A DNA stretch of 64,000 bases from Kineosporia mesophila (GTDB lineage: Bacteria; Actinomycetota; Actinomycetes; Actinomycetales; Kineosporiaceae): NCBI RefSeq assembly GCF_021129235.1, contig NZ_JAJOMA010000007.1, forward strand, positions 1 to 64,000, in the 5' to 3' direction. The translations under genes and the position numbers were made by a program. How positions within the stretch are numbered: the first letter of the stretch is position 1; every line of letters starts with the position of its first letter. Shown here one piece after another: positions 1 through 7,858 of the stretch. The notes beneath the pieces were generated by a model. It did no database searches. It worked only from the letters and a program-made list of their open reading frames with translations, and was not told where the DNA came from.

Positions 1-56
1 CAGGTCCGGCCGGTATCCACCACCGCACGGCAGGGGCACATCGTCCTTCATCCCTT

Positions 57-106
57 GTTCGTGATCATGCAGAACCTCCCCGGGGAGGTTCTGCATGATC
101 ACGAAC
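57..106. repeat. 50-bp perfect palindrome, family A copy 1
   Basis: Two 25-base arms meet with no loop at 81/82; the centre reads CCTCCCCGGGGAGG and the outer part carries TGATCATGCA. The same outer sequence recurs in long inverted repeats at 7744-7826 and 40765-40850, so this is one dispersed family. It lies downstream of the peptidase gene that ends at 177 and could act as a terminator or as a small palindromic element. Bases 1-56 hold nothing I recognise. Confidence 0.85.
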
Positions 107-176
107 GAAGAAGGGCGCTGGCCGGGTTTTGGTGACCGGAAGCGCGAGGGTCGCTTGCCTCGTCCTCAAACCGGGG

Positions 177-2216
177 TCAGTTGGGTTTGAGGGTCTCGGC
201 GAAGCGGATCGGCACCGGCTCGGGCAGGTTGGCCGGCTCGAAACCGAAGACCTGGCCGTAGAAAGACAGTTCGGACTCGGTAGCCCGGATGATGTTCTCG
301 GCCCGGCGGAACCCGTGCTGCTCGCCCGGGAAGAGTAAATAGCTGTGCGGCACCTTCTTCGCGGCGAGCGCGGCCACGATCATCTCGGCCTGGGCCGGCG
401 GAACGACCTCGTCCTCCTCACCCTGCAACACGATGAGGGGACGGTCGAAGCCGTCGATGTGCGACAGCGGAGAGCGTTCGGTGTAGATCTTCTCGGCCTG
501 GGGCCACGGCCCGACCAGTCCGTCGAGGTAGCGGGACTCGAACTTGTGCGTGTCCCGGGCCAGTGCGCCCAGGTCGGCCACGCCGTAGAGACTGGCACCC
601 GCGGTGAACACGTTGCGGGTGGCGAGGGCCGCGAGGACCGTGTAGCCCCCGGCGCTTCCCCCACGGATCGCGAGGCGGGCCGGGTCGGCCAGTCCCTGGG
701 CCGCGACCCAGAGTGCGGCTGCGCAGGCGTCCTCGACGTCGACGATTCCCCAGGAGGCGTCGAGGAGCTTCCGGTAGGGGCGTCCGTAACCGGTGCTCCC
801 GCCGTAGTTCACATCGATGACAGCGAATCCACGGCTGGTCCAGTACTGGGTTCTCAGCCGGAAGGCGGAGCTCGCGGCACTGGTCGGACCGCCGTGCACG
901 GTCACGATGAGTGGCGGACGCTCGTTCTGCGGCCCGCGCACGGCGGCGGAGGCCGGCAGGTAGAGCAGGGCGTGCGCGTTACGGCCACCGACGCTGGGGA
1001 AAGTGACGTGTTGCGGTACCGAGATGCCGGCCGGGTCGAGGCCGTGGTCGGGTACCTCATTGAGCACGGTCCAGGCCAGAGCGCCCTTTTCGTTGACCTG
1101 GAACTCGACGACGGCGGGCTCGGACGTGGTCTGGGCCGCGATGGCGGTGAGCCGGGAGCCGTCGGGAGACAGGCGCAGCTGGTTGAGGGAGGGGAACGGG
1201 AGCGCCTCGGTCTGGATCGAATCATCCTGCAGCCGGACGAGGTTCGCGCCCTTGTCGTCCGAGTAGGTGAGCCAGGTCAGGCCCCCGGCGTCCATCGCGT
1301 AATTGCTGTTGCCGAAAACCCAGGCCGGACTGCCCACTTCGTGCCGCAGGGGCAATACCGGAGCAAGGTCACCGCTGGTGTCGTCGACGCGGTAGACGTT
1401 CCACCACTGCGAGGTGTCGGAGATGACGTGGAGCTGTCCGTCGGGTCCGAAATCGGGCTGCATGAGCGACTGTCCGTCGCGCGAGGCCGCCCGCCCGTGA
1501 CCGACCCGCTGGGCACCCGCCAGCAGGTGGGCGTCCACCATCGAGAGCCCCGCGTCCGAGGCCACCAGCTCGCCGATCCACAGCGCGGTGCTGTCCCACG
1601 GCATGTTCGGGTGCTGCCATTCGATCCAGGCCAGGTGCTGCCCGTCGGGGCTGATGCGCGGGGCGGCGACGAAGTCGGCGCCACTCACGAGCACCCGCGG
1701 AGCGGGATCGCCGGTGTCGCCGGGAACGGCCGGGATGGCCACGATCTCGTTGCGCACGTCGTTGCCCTCGTGCGTCTCCCGCACACAGATGACGGTCTTG
1801 CCGTCGGGAGTGAGGCGTCCGTCCGCGTAGCGCCAGGCCGCCTTCGTCGGCGGGGTGGGGGTGATCGCCACCGGGTGCTTCCCCGGTTCGGCGCGGTAGA
1901 GGCGCTGGTCGTCCCAGTTCACCGCGAACACCACGTCACCGGCGACCCACCAGCCGCCTCCTCCGTACTCGTGCACCCGGGTACGCACGTTCCAGTCCGG
2001 CCCGAGCACGTCGGTGACCCGGCCGTCGGCCGTGCGGAACACCAGCTGTTCGCGCCCGCCCTGATCGGGGCGGCTCTGCGACCACCAGGTGCCGGTGTCA
2101 CCGGGCCAGGCCTCGACCGGGCGCACGACGCCCGAGACCAGGTCGGCTGCGCTGATCGGTGACGGCCAGGTGCCGTAGGGCACGACCGGGAGTTGTGTAC
2201 CCGTGGAGTCGTTCAT
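177..2216 (-). CDS. S9 prolyl-oligopeptidase-family peptidase
   Basis: 679-residue soluble serine peptidase of the dipeptidyl-aminopeptidase/acylaminoacyl-peptidase type, which cleaves short peptides. The first ~400 residues look like a beta-propeller (repeated SPDG and DG motifs). The C-terminal alpha/beta-hydrolase part has HGGPTS (oxyanion region), the nucleophile elbow GGSAGGY, a later D in GEEDEVVPP and H in GEQHGF, giving a complete Ser-Asp-His triad. There is no signal peptide, so it is probably cytoplasmic. The ATG at 2216 is preceded by a -10-like TAGCGT six bases upstream and no Shine-Dalgarno, suggesting a leaderless mRNA. A second, divergent S9 peptidase lies at 38749-40545. Confidence 0.93.
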   Translation of the reverse strand: MNDSTGTQLPVVPYGTWPSPISAADLVSGVVRPVEAWPGDTGTWWSQSRPDQGGREQLVFRTADGRVTDVLGPDWNVRTRVHEYGGGGWWVAGDVVFAVNWDDQRLYRAEPGKHPVAITPTPPTKAAWRYADGRLTPDGKTVICVRETHEGNDVRNEIVAIPAVPGDTGDPAPRVLVSGADFVAAPRISPDGQHLAWIEWQHPNMPWDSTALWIGELVASDAGLSMVDAHLLAGAQRVGHGRAASRDGQSLMQPDFGPDGQLHVISDTSQWWNVYRVDDTSGDLAPVLPLRHEVGSPAWVFGNSNYAMDAGGLTWLTYSDDKGANLVRLQDDSIQTEALPFPSLNQLRLSPDGSRLTAIAAQTTSEPAVVEFQVNEKGALAWTVLNEVPDHGLDPAGISVPQHVTFPSVGGRNAHALLYLPASAAVRGPQNERPPLIVTVHGGPTSAASSAFRLRTQYWTSRGFAVIDVNYGGSTGYGRPYRKLLDASWGIVDVEDACAAALWVAAQGLADPARLAIRGGSAGGYTVLAALATRNVFTAGASLYGVADLGALARDTHKFESRYLDGLVGPWPQAEKIYTERSPLSHIDGFDRPLIVLQGEEDEVVPPAQAEMIVAALAAKKVPHSYLLFPGEQHGFRRAENIIRATESELSFYGQVFGFEPANLPEPVPIRFAETLKPN

Positions 2217-2395
2217 GCCCGAACGCTACTGCGAACGGGTGGTGCCCACCCCTGCGGAGAGCCCATCGTGAGAAACCCGAACGCGGGACGCGGGTGGGGG
2301 CCTGCGCGACACCCCTGCGCCACAACGGATACCAGGGATGGGAGCCGGAACCGGCCGGCCGTGTCCCGGCGTCCCTCGTCGGTAGCTCCGGGGGT

Positions 2396-3787
2396 TCAGC
2401 CCTTCCGGCGGACGGTGAAGGTATGGGCCACTTCCTGGTCGGTCGAGCCCTTGCCCGGCGGGTCGAGAAGGACCCGGCCGCGGGCCGAATCGCCCTTCTT
2501 CACCGAGCCGCCGTCCAGCCAGGTGCACTCACCCTTCTCGAGCACCTGCCGCTCGACCGTCGCGAAGGAGCGTCCCTTGGTGGCGACCTGGAGCACTGCG
2601 CGGGCGGCCGCGTCGCCGGTGTTGCAGACCCGGGCCCGGACAGCCCCGCCCGACGACACCGCGGTCTTCGGCACGGTCAGCTCGTAGTCCGGGGCCGGGC
2701 ACGTGAACTTCTGCTTCAGCACGACACCGTCGGTGAGGGCGGAGGCCAGCGAGACCGACCAGGGGCCGGCGCCGGTGAGCCGCAGGGTGGCCGGCAGATC
2801 CAGCTCGTCGTCGCCACCCGTCACCAGGGTGTCCGGGTAGGTGCCGGTCAGGCGGACCGCGGCGCCCTTGGCCGAGCAGACCGGCGTACCGGCGGTCACA
2901 GTGCCCAGCGCCAGCGGCGCGGACTCGTACCGGCTGCTGATCTCCTGGTCCGCGGCGAGGCAGTCAACGGTGACCCCGTAGTCGCCGAGGTCAGCGTCGT
3001 CAGGGATCGGGAGCTGCGTGGACGGCCAGGTGTTGCCGGCGATGTCGACCTCGGTGGTGACGATCGCGTTCGGGTCGGCCTCGGCACCCAGACCGGTGAC
3101 GTCGCCGTCGTCGCCATTGTCGTCGTCGCTCAGGGCCGCCGGGCTCACCTGGATCCGGGCGGTGGTGGCGGCTGCGGCGCAGACATCGACGGGGGACACG
3201 GTGACGGTGTCACCCGGCCCGGCCAGTCCTGGTGTCAGGTTCACCCGCGCCGCGCTGCCGGACACCGTGAGTGCGGCCGGAGCGTAGGTCAGGGTGACGC
3301 CGCCCTCGTCGTCGCCCGGGTCGTCGGAGTCGATCACCTGCTGCCCGAGCCGGTCGGGGGCGGTGGCGGAGAAGCTGCTGACGTTCCGGGCCATCACATA
3401 GGCCGAGCTCAGGCAGAGCACGTCGACGGTGCCCGGACCGGCCGCTACTTCCGCGGAGTCCCAGGCGCCGTTCTCGTCGGGACCCGTCACCGGCAACCGC
3501 ACGGTGGTGGCGTCCCAGGCGCCGTTCTCGTCCGTCGTCAGCAGGTCGAGCTGGTAGGTGGTGCCCTCGGAATCGGTGTAGGTGACGAAGACGTCCTGCT
3601 CACCGCCCGCGGAGGGACAGGGCTGCGGCGGGGTGACCGTGAACGAGGTCCCCGGGCGCACCGAGGTGGCGCTGAGGGTGGGCGCGGCCGCGGTGTCGTC
3701 CTGCGCCGCAGCGAGGGCGAGGCCGGAGCCGGAGGTCAGCATCACGGCGAGCGTGACCGAACCAGTGACGAGGACGCGGCGAATCAT
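2396..3787 (-). CDS. secreted protein, function unknown
   Basis: 463-residue exported protein. The start at 3787 is chosen because AAGGAG sits about 8 bases upstream and because it gives a clean Sec signal peptide (MIRR, a hydrophobic stretch to about residue 27, cut near LALAAA). The mature part is rich in Thr, Val, Asp and Gly, with repeated segments resembling Ig-like or beta-sandwich modules (VRPGTSFTV, LTPGLAGPGDTVTV) and several cysteine pairs. I see no LPxTG anchor or C-terminal membrane segment, so it is probably released or loosely wall-bound. The family is not recognised. Confidence 0.75.
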   Translation of the reverse strand: MIRRVLVTGSVTLAVMLTSGSGLALAAAQDDTAAAPTLSATSVRPGTSFTVTPPQPCPSAGGEQDVFVTYTDSEGTTYQLDLLTTDENGAWDATTVRLPVTGPDENGAWDSAEVAAGPGTVDVLCLSSAYVMARNVSSFSATAPDRLGQQVIDSDDPGDDEGGVTLTYAPAALTVSGSAARVNLTPGLAGPGDTVTVSPVDVCAAAATTARIQVSPAALSDDDNGDDGDVTGLGAEADPNAIVTTEVDIAGNTWPSTQLPIPDDADLGDYGVTVDCLAADQEISSRYESAPLALGTVTAGTPVCSAKGAAVRLTGTYPDTLVTGGDDELDLPATLRLTGAGPWSVSLASALTDGVVLKQKFTCPAPDYELTVPKTAVSSGGAVRARVCNTGDAAARAVLQVATKGRSFATVERQVLEKGECTWLDGGSVKKGDSARGRVLLDPPGKGSTDQEVAHTFTVRRKG

Positions 3788-3956
3788 CGTGCATCTCCTT
3801 CTGCTCCGGTGCGCAGGGACTCCCATGTCTCGACATCCCGGCACCGGACCTGAACCCGGCGTCACCCGGACAGCCTGATGACGGCGGGAAGACACATCCG
3901 TGACGGCAGGTGAGACGACTCTCCACGCGGTCGGGGCCTGCGCCTAGGCTGCCCTC

Positions 3957-5237
3957 GTGGCGACGACAACGGAATCATCGGGACCGATGACCGCGGACGA
4001 CGTGGAGCAGGCAGCACAACGGCTTTCGAGTGTTCTGTCACCCACTCCGCTGCAACCGCTCGACCGGGTCGGCGCCCGGATCGCCGGCCGGGTCTGGGTG
4101 AAGCGCGAAGACCTGCAGCCCGTGCGCTCGTACAAGGTGCGGGGCGCCTACAACCTGATCGCCCAGCTGTCCGACCAGGCGCGGGAGGCCGGGGTGGTCT
4201 GCGCGAGCGCCGGCAACCACGCCCAGGGCCTGGCCTACGCCTGTGGGAAGCTCGGCGTGCACGGCCGGGTCTACCTACCGCGCACGACACCCCGGCAGAA
4301 ACGCGACCGCATCGCCGTGCTCGGTGGTGACCTGGTCGAGGTGCGGGTGAAGGGTGACACCTACGACGACGCCGCGGCCGAGGCCGCCGCCGACGCACTG
4401 CGGACCGGGGCCACGCTGGTGCCGGCCTTCGACCATCCGTGGACGGTCGCGGGTCAGGGCACGGCGGTCGCCGAGGCCTTCGCCCAGCTGGACGAGCTGG
4501 GCGAGGCCCGGCCCGACGTCGTGGTGATCCCGGTCGGGGGAGGCGGTCTGCTCGCCGGCGCCGCGATCTGGCTGGCCGAACGGCATCCGCAGGTACGCCT
4601 GGTGGGGGTGGAGCCGGCCGGCGCGGCCTGCATGGCGGCCGCGCTGCGGGCGGGAGAGCCGGTCACGCTGCCGGAGATCGACGGTTTCGTGGACGGGGCC
4701 GCGGTGCGCCGGGCCGGTGATGTCACCTTCCCGATCGTGCGTGACGCCAAGGTCGAGGTGGTCAGTGTGGCCGAGGGCCGGGTCTGCGCCGAGATGCTCC
4801 ACCTCTACCAGTCCGACGGCATCATCGCCGAGCCCGCTGGAGCGCTGGCCGCCGCCGCTCTCGGTGACGTGGTGCGGCCCCAGCCGGGGGCGAACGTGCT
4901 GGTCCTGCTGAGCGGTGGTAACAACGACGTCAGCCGCTACGCCGAAGTGGTCGAGCGGGCGCTGATCCACGAGGGCCGCAAGCACTACTTCCTGGTCGGT
5001 TTTCCGCAGGAACCCGGTGCGCTACGCCGTTTTCTGGACGACGTGCTGGGCCCGGACGACGACATCACGCTGTTCGAGTACGTGAAGCGCAACAACCGGG
5101 AGACCGGGCCCGCGCTGGTCGGTATCGAACTGGGTAGCCCGGCCGATCTTCCGGCTCTGCTCGCCCGGATGGAGGCATCGCCGCCGGACATCGAGAAGAT
5201 TCCGGCCGACAGTCCGCTGTTCCGTTACCTCCTCTGA
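3957..5237 (+). CDS. ilvA: threonine ammonia-lyase (threonine dehydratase)
   Basis: 426-residue PLP enzyme that deaminates threonine to 2-oxobutanoate, the first committed step to isoleucine. The PLP lysine is K60 in SYKVRGA; SAGNHAQG and the glycine loop PVGGGGLLAG bind substrate and phosphate. The last ~85 residues (HYFLVGFPQEPGALRRFL onward) form one ACT-like regulatory domain, as in the short actinobacterial form that isoleucine inhibits. The GTG start has no Shine-Dalgarno; TAGGCT at 3945-3950 lies six bases upstream, so the mRNA is probably leaderless. A hairpin terminator follows at 5247. Confidence 0.95.
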   Translation: MATTTESSGPMTADDVEQAAQRLSSVLSPTPLQPLDRVGARIAGRVWVKREDLQPVRSYKVRGAYNLIAQLSDQAREAGVVCASAGNHAQGLAYACGKLGVHGRVYLPRTTPRQKRDRIAVLGGDLVEVRVKGDTYDDAAAEAAADALRTGATLVPAFDHPWTVAGQGTAVAEAFAQLDELGEARPDVVVIPVGGGGLLAGAAIWLAERHPQVRLVGVEPAGAACMAAALRAGEPVTLPEIDGFVDGAAVRRAGDVTFPIVRDAKVEVVSVAEGRVCAEMLHLYQSDGIIAEPAGALAAAALGDVVRPQPGANVLVLLSGGNNDVSRYAEVVERALIHEGRKHYFLVGFPQEPGALRRFLDDVLGPDDDITLFEYVKRNNRETGPALVGIELGSPADLPALLARMEASPPDIEKIPADSPLFRYLL

Positions 5238-5246
5238 AAATGAAGG

Positions 5247-5279
5247 ACGAGGTGGGCACCTGGGGTGCCCACCTCGTCT
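5247..5279. terminator. bidirectional terminator between ilvA and gnd
   Basis: A perfect 15-bp stem (GACGAGGTGGGCACC with its complement) with a 3-base loop. It is followed by TTT on the plus strand and preceded by A-rich sequence that gives T residues on the minus strand. It separates the convergent genes ilvA and gnd, whose stop codons are only 48 bases apart. Confidence 0.88.
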
Positions 5280-5285
5280 TTCATC

Positions 5286-6761
5286 TCAGCTCTGGATCTC
5301 GGACTTGTCGCCCGCCCACAACGTGTGGAACGACCCCCCGGCGTCGACGCGGCGGTAGGTGTGCGCGCCGAACAGGTCACGCAGGCCCTGGATCAGCGAG
5401 GCCGGCAGGCGGTCGCGGCGCAGACCGTCGTAGTACGCCAGCGACGACGAGAACGCCGGGGTGGCAACGCCGTTCAGTGCGGCGGCGGAGACCACCCGGC
5501 GCCACGCATCGGAGCCGTTCGACACCGCCTCGGCGAAGTACGGCGCCACCAGCAGGCTTTCCAGTTTCGGCTGGTCGTCGTAGGCCTCGCGGATCCGGTC
5601 GAGGAAACGGGCGCGGATGATGCAGCCGCCCCGCCAGATCGTCGCGGTCTTCCCGCGGTCGATGTCCCAGCCGAATTCCTCGCTGCCCGCGGCAATGTGG
5701 TCGAAACCCTGGGCGTAGGCGACGACCTTGGACGCGTACAGTGCCCGGCGGACGTCTTCGACGAACGCGTCGCGGTCGCCGTCCGCGACCCAGCCGTCGG
5801 TGACGCCCGAGCCGAACGCCTCACCCGCGGCGGCGCGCTGGGCGGCGTGGCCGGACAGCGAGCGCGCGAAGGTGGCCTCGGCGATGCCGGTGATCGGAAC
5901 GCCCAGCTCGAGCGCGTTCTGCACGGTCCAGCGGCCGGTGCCCTTCTGCTCGGCCTGGTCCTGCACGATGTCGACGAAGGGCTTGCCGGTGCGCTCGTCG
6001 ATGTGGCTGAGCACGTCGACCGTGATCTCGATCAGGAACGACTCCAGGTCGCCCTCGTTCCAGGTGCGGAAGATGTCGGCGATCTGCGCGGGCGTGGCGC
6101 CCAGCCCCTGACGCAGCAGGTCGTAGGCCTCCGCGATGAGCTGCATATCGGCGTACTCGATGCCGTTGTGCACCATCTTCACGAAGTGACCGGCGCCGTC
6201 CGGGCCGACGTGCGTGCAGCAAGGGGTGCCGTCGACCTGCGCGGCGATCGACTCGAATATCGGGCCGAGCCGGTCGTACGCCCACTTCGAGCCGCCGGGC
6301 ATGATGCTCGGCCCGAGCAGCGCGCCCTCCTCGCCGCCGCTGACACCGCAGCCGACGAAGTGCAGGCCCTTGGTCTTGAGAGCTTCTTCCCGCCGCCGGG
6401 TGTCGGCGAAGTGCGCGTTACCGGTGTCGACGACAATGTCGCCCTCTTCCAGCAGCGGCACCAGCTCGTCGATGACGGCGTCGGTGCCCGGGCCGGCCTT
6501 CACCATGACGATGACGACGCGGGGTTTCTGGAGGGAGTCGACGAAGTCTTCGAGTGACTCGCTGGGCACGAAGGTGCCCTCGTCGCCGTGGTCTTCGACC
6601 AGGCTCTGCGTGCGGGCGTTCGTGCGGTTGTGAACTGCTACCTGATGGCCGTGGCGGGCCAGATTACGGGCCAGGTTGCGGCCCATGACGGCGAGGCCGG
6701 TCACACCGATGTTGGCGGACCCGGTCTTCTTCGTGACGTCATTATCTGTACTGGTACTCAC
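5286..6761 (-). CDS. gnd: 6-phosphogluconate dehydrogenase, decarboxylating
   Basis: 491 residues, the usual length for the long homodimeric form. It oxidises 6-phosphogluconate to ribulose 5-phosphate plus CO2 with NADP+ in the oxidative pentose phosphate pathway. The N-terminal Rossmann fold has GVTGLAVMGRNLARN; the substrate and catalytic segment GPDGAGHFVKMVHNGIEY carries the catalytic lysine and asparagine; the C-terminal all-helical domain has IIRARFLDRI. The GTG start at 6761 is supported by GAGGAG seven bases upstream. A single-gene unit convergent with ilvA. Confidence 0.97.
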   Translation of the reverse strand: MSTSTDNDVTKKTGSANIGVTGLAVMGRNLARNLARHGHQVAVHNRTNARTQSLVEDHGDEGTFVPSESLEDFVDSLQKPRVVIVMVKAGPGTDAVIDELVPLLEEGDIVVDTGNAHFADTRRREEALKTKGLHFVGCGVSGGEEGALLGPSIMPGGSKWAYDRLGPIFESIAAQVDGTPCCTHVGPDGAGHFVKMVHNGIEYADMQLIAEAYDLLRQGLGATPAQIADIFRTWNEGDLESFLIEITVDVLSHIDERTGKPFVDIVQDQAEQKGTGRWTVQNALELGVPITGIAEATFARSLSGHAAQRAAAGEAFGSGVTDGWVADGDRDAFVEDVRRALYASKVVAYAQGFDHIAAGSEEFGWDIDRGKTATIWRGGCIIRARFLDRIREAYDDQPKLESLLVAPYFAEAVSNGSDAWRRVVSAAALNGVATPAFSSSLAYYDGLRRDRLPASLIQGLRDLFGAHTYRRVDAGGSFHTLWAGDKSEIQS

Positions 6762-6923
6762 CGTTCTCCTCAGTCTCTGCAGTCACCGGGCAGAGGCTGT
6801 CCTGTCCGGTGACGAGCCGGCGGGGTTGGATCAGAACCACGCTCGGTCAGGCTACCTGCGACTTTGCGCGTTGAGCCGGGCCGAGGGTGGTTCTGTTGGT
6901 CCCCCCTGTCAGAGGAATACGGT

Positions 6924-7523
6924 TCAGCAGCGCTCTTCGTAGGGGGCGACCGTCACGGTGACGGGCACGCCGTCGAACGTGTCGCCGGCCTTGGGCCGCT
7001 GGTCGCAGACCCGCCAGTCGCCGAGGTTGCCGTCGACCGTGTCGCCGTCTTCCCGGTCGATGAAGCGCACGCTGGCCTTCTCGCCGAGGATCTGGCCGGC
7101 CATGTAGGCCGTGCGGTTCTTCAGGTCGGGCATGTCGGTGGTCGCGACCTTGTAGAGCGCCTGGTCGGAGGAGGGGCACTTCTCGTCGAGCTGCACCGCG
7201 CCCAGCTCGACCTTGGAGTTTTCGTCACGCGAGCCCGCGGCGGGGGTCTGGAAGCAGACCACCCATTCCTTGTCGTCGCTCCAGCGCCGGTCGCGGCCCA
7301 GGGCGTCGTGGGTCTCCACCTTGCCGAAACCGGACTTGTCGGCCTTGTCCTTGGCCCATTCCAGCCCCTTGCCCACCAGCTGGGGCAGATTGGACTTGGC
7401 CGCCGCGCTGTCACCCCCGCCGCTGCCGATCATCCAGAAGATCAGGATCAGCACGACGGGCGTGGCCAGTACTGCGATCAGCACGATCGTGGGTGTGCTC
7501 GGACCGGTCCGCTCGCCTGCCAT
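6924..7523 (-). CDS. membrane-anchored protein with PASTA-like repeats
   Basis: 199-residue protein with one N-terminal membrane segment (residues ~12-32, TIVLIAVLATPVVLILIFWM), cytoplasmic N-terminus and an extracellular C-terminal part. That part contains two PASTA-like modules beginning LPQLVGKGLEWAKDKADKSGF and MPDLKNRTAYMAGQIL (shown to their limit), each with the typical hydrophobic-P-x-hydrophobic start and a paired cysteine later. PASTA domains elsewhere bind muropeptides or beta-lactams. There is no kinase or transpeptidase domain here, so it may be an accessory sensor. It lies alone, downstream of a long palindromic repeat. Confidence 0.6.
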   Translation of the reverse strand: MAGERTGPSTPTIVLIAVLATPVVLILIFWMIGSGGGDSAAAKSNLPQLVGKGLEWAKDKADKSGFGKVETHDALGRDRRWSDDKEWVVCFQTPAAGSRDENSKVELGAVQLDEKCPSSDQALYKVATTDMPDLKNRTAYMAGQILGEKASVRFIDREDGDTVDGNLGDWRVCDQRPKAGDTFDGVPVTVTVAPYEERC

Positions 7524-7858
7524 CAGCGCAACAACCCTTTCGGCCGTGGAAAACCCGGTTGTGGCTGTTTGGGCAGCCGGAAGAATTATCCCGGACCCGG
7601 TGGTTGCATATCAATCCGCCGCGCTGCGCAGGTCCGGCACCGACTCTGCACCGCTTTTGGCCAAGCCCCCTGACCTGCGCCTTCCTGGATGCCAAGGCAG
7701 GTAGGCCACCCCCCGCGGGCTCCCACAACCCCCTCCTTCCTTCCGTGATCATGCAAAACCTCCCCGGAGTTCTAGAACTCTCCCCCTCAGAGTTCTAGAA
7801 CTCCGGGGAGGTTTTGCATGATCACGAACAAGGTTTTTGGGGGAGGGGCGCCAGATCA
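7524..7858. other. intergenic region carrying a long inverted repeat
   Basis: A 335-base gap. The only clear structure is the inverted repeat at 7744-7826; the rest (7524-7743) presumably holds the promoter of the PASTA-like gene, but I cannot point to a convincing -35/-10 pair. Confidence 0.6.
7744..7826. repeat. 83-bp inverted repeat, family A copy 2
   Basis: Two perfectly complementary 38-base arms (7744-7781 and 7789-7826) with a 7-base C-rich loop. The outer part has the family sequence GTGATCATGCAAAACCTCCC; the inner part adds an AGTTCTAGAACT palindrome that copy 1 lacks and copy 3 shares. It sits at the 3' side of the minus-strand CNNM/CBS gene and could terminate it, but the arms are much longer than a normal terminator. 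Confidence 0.92.

Noticed and set aside
345-2162. 605-codon open frame opposite the first peptidase
   Set aside because: Shadow of the real gene: antisense frames stay open in high-GC DNA; no domain, start signal or codon bias of its own.
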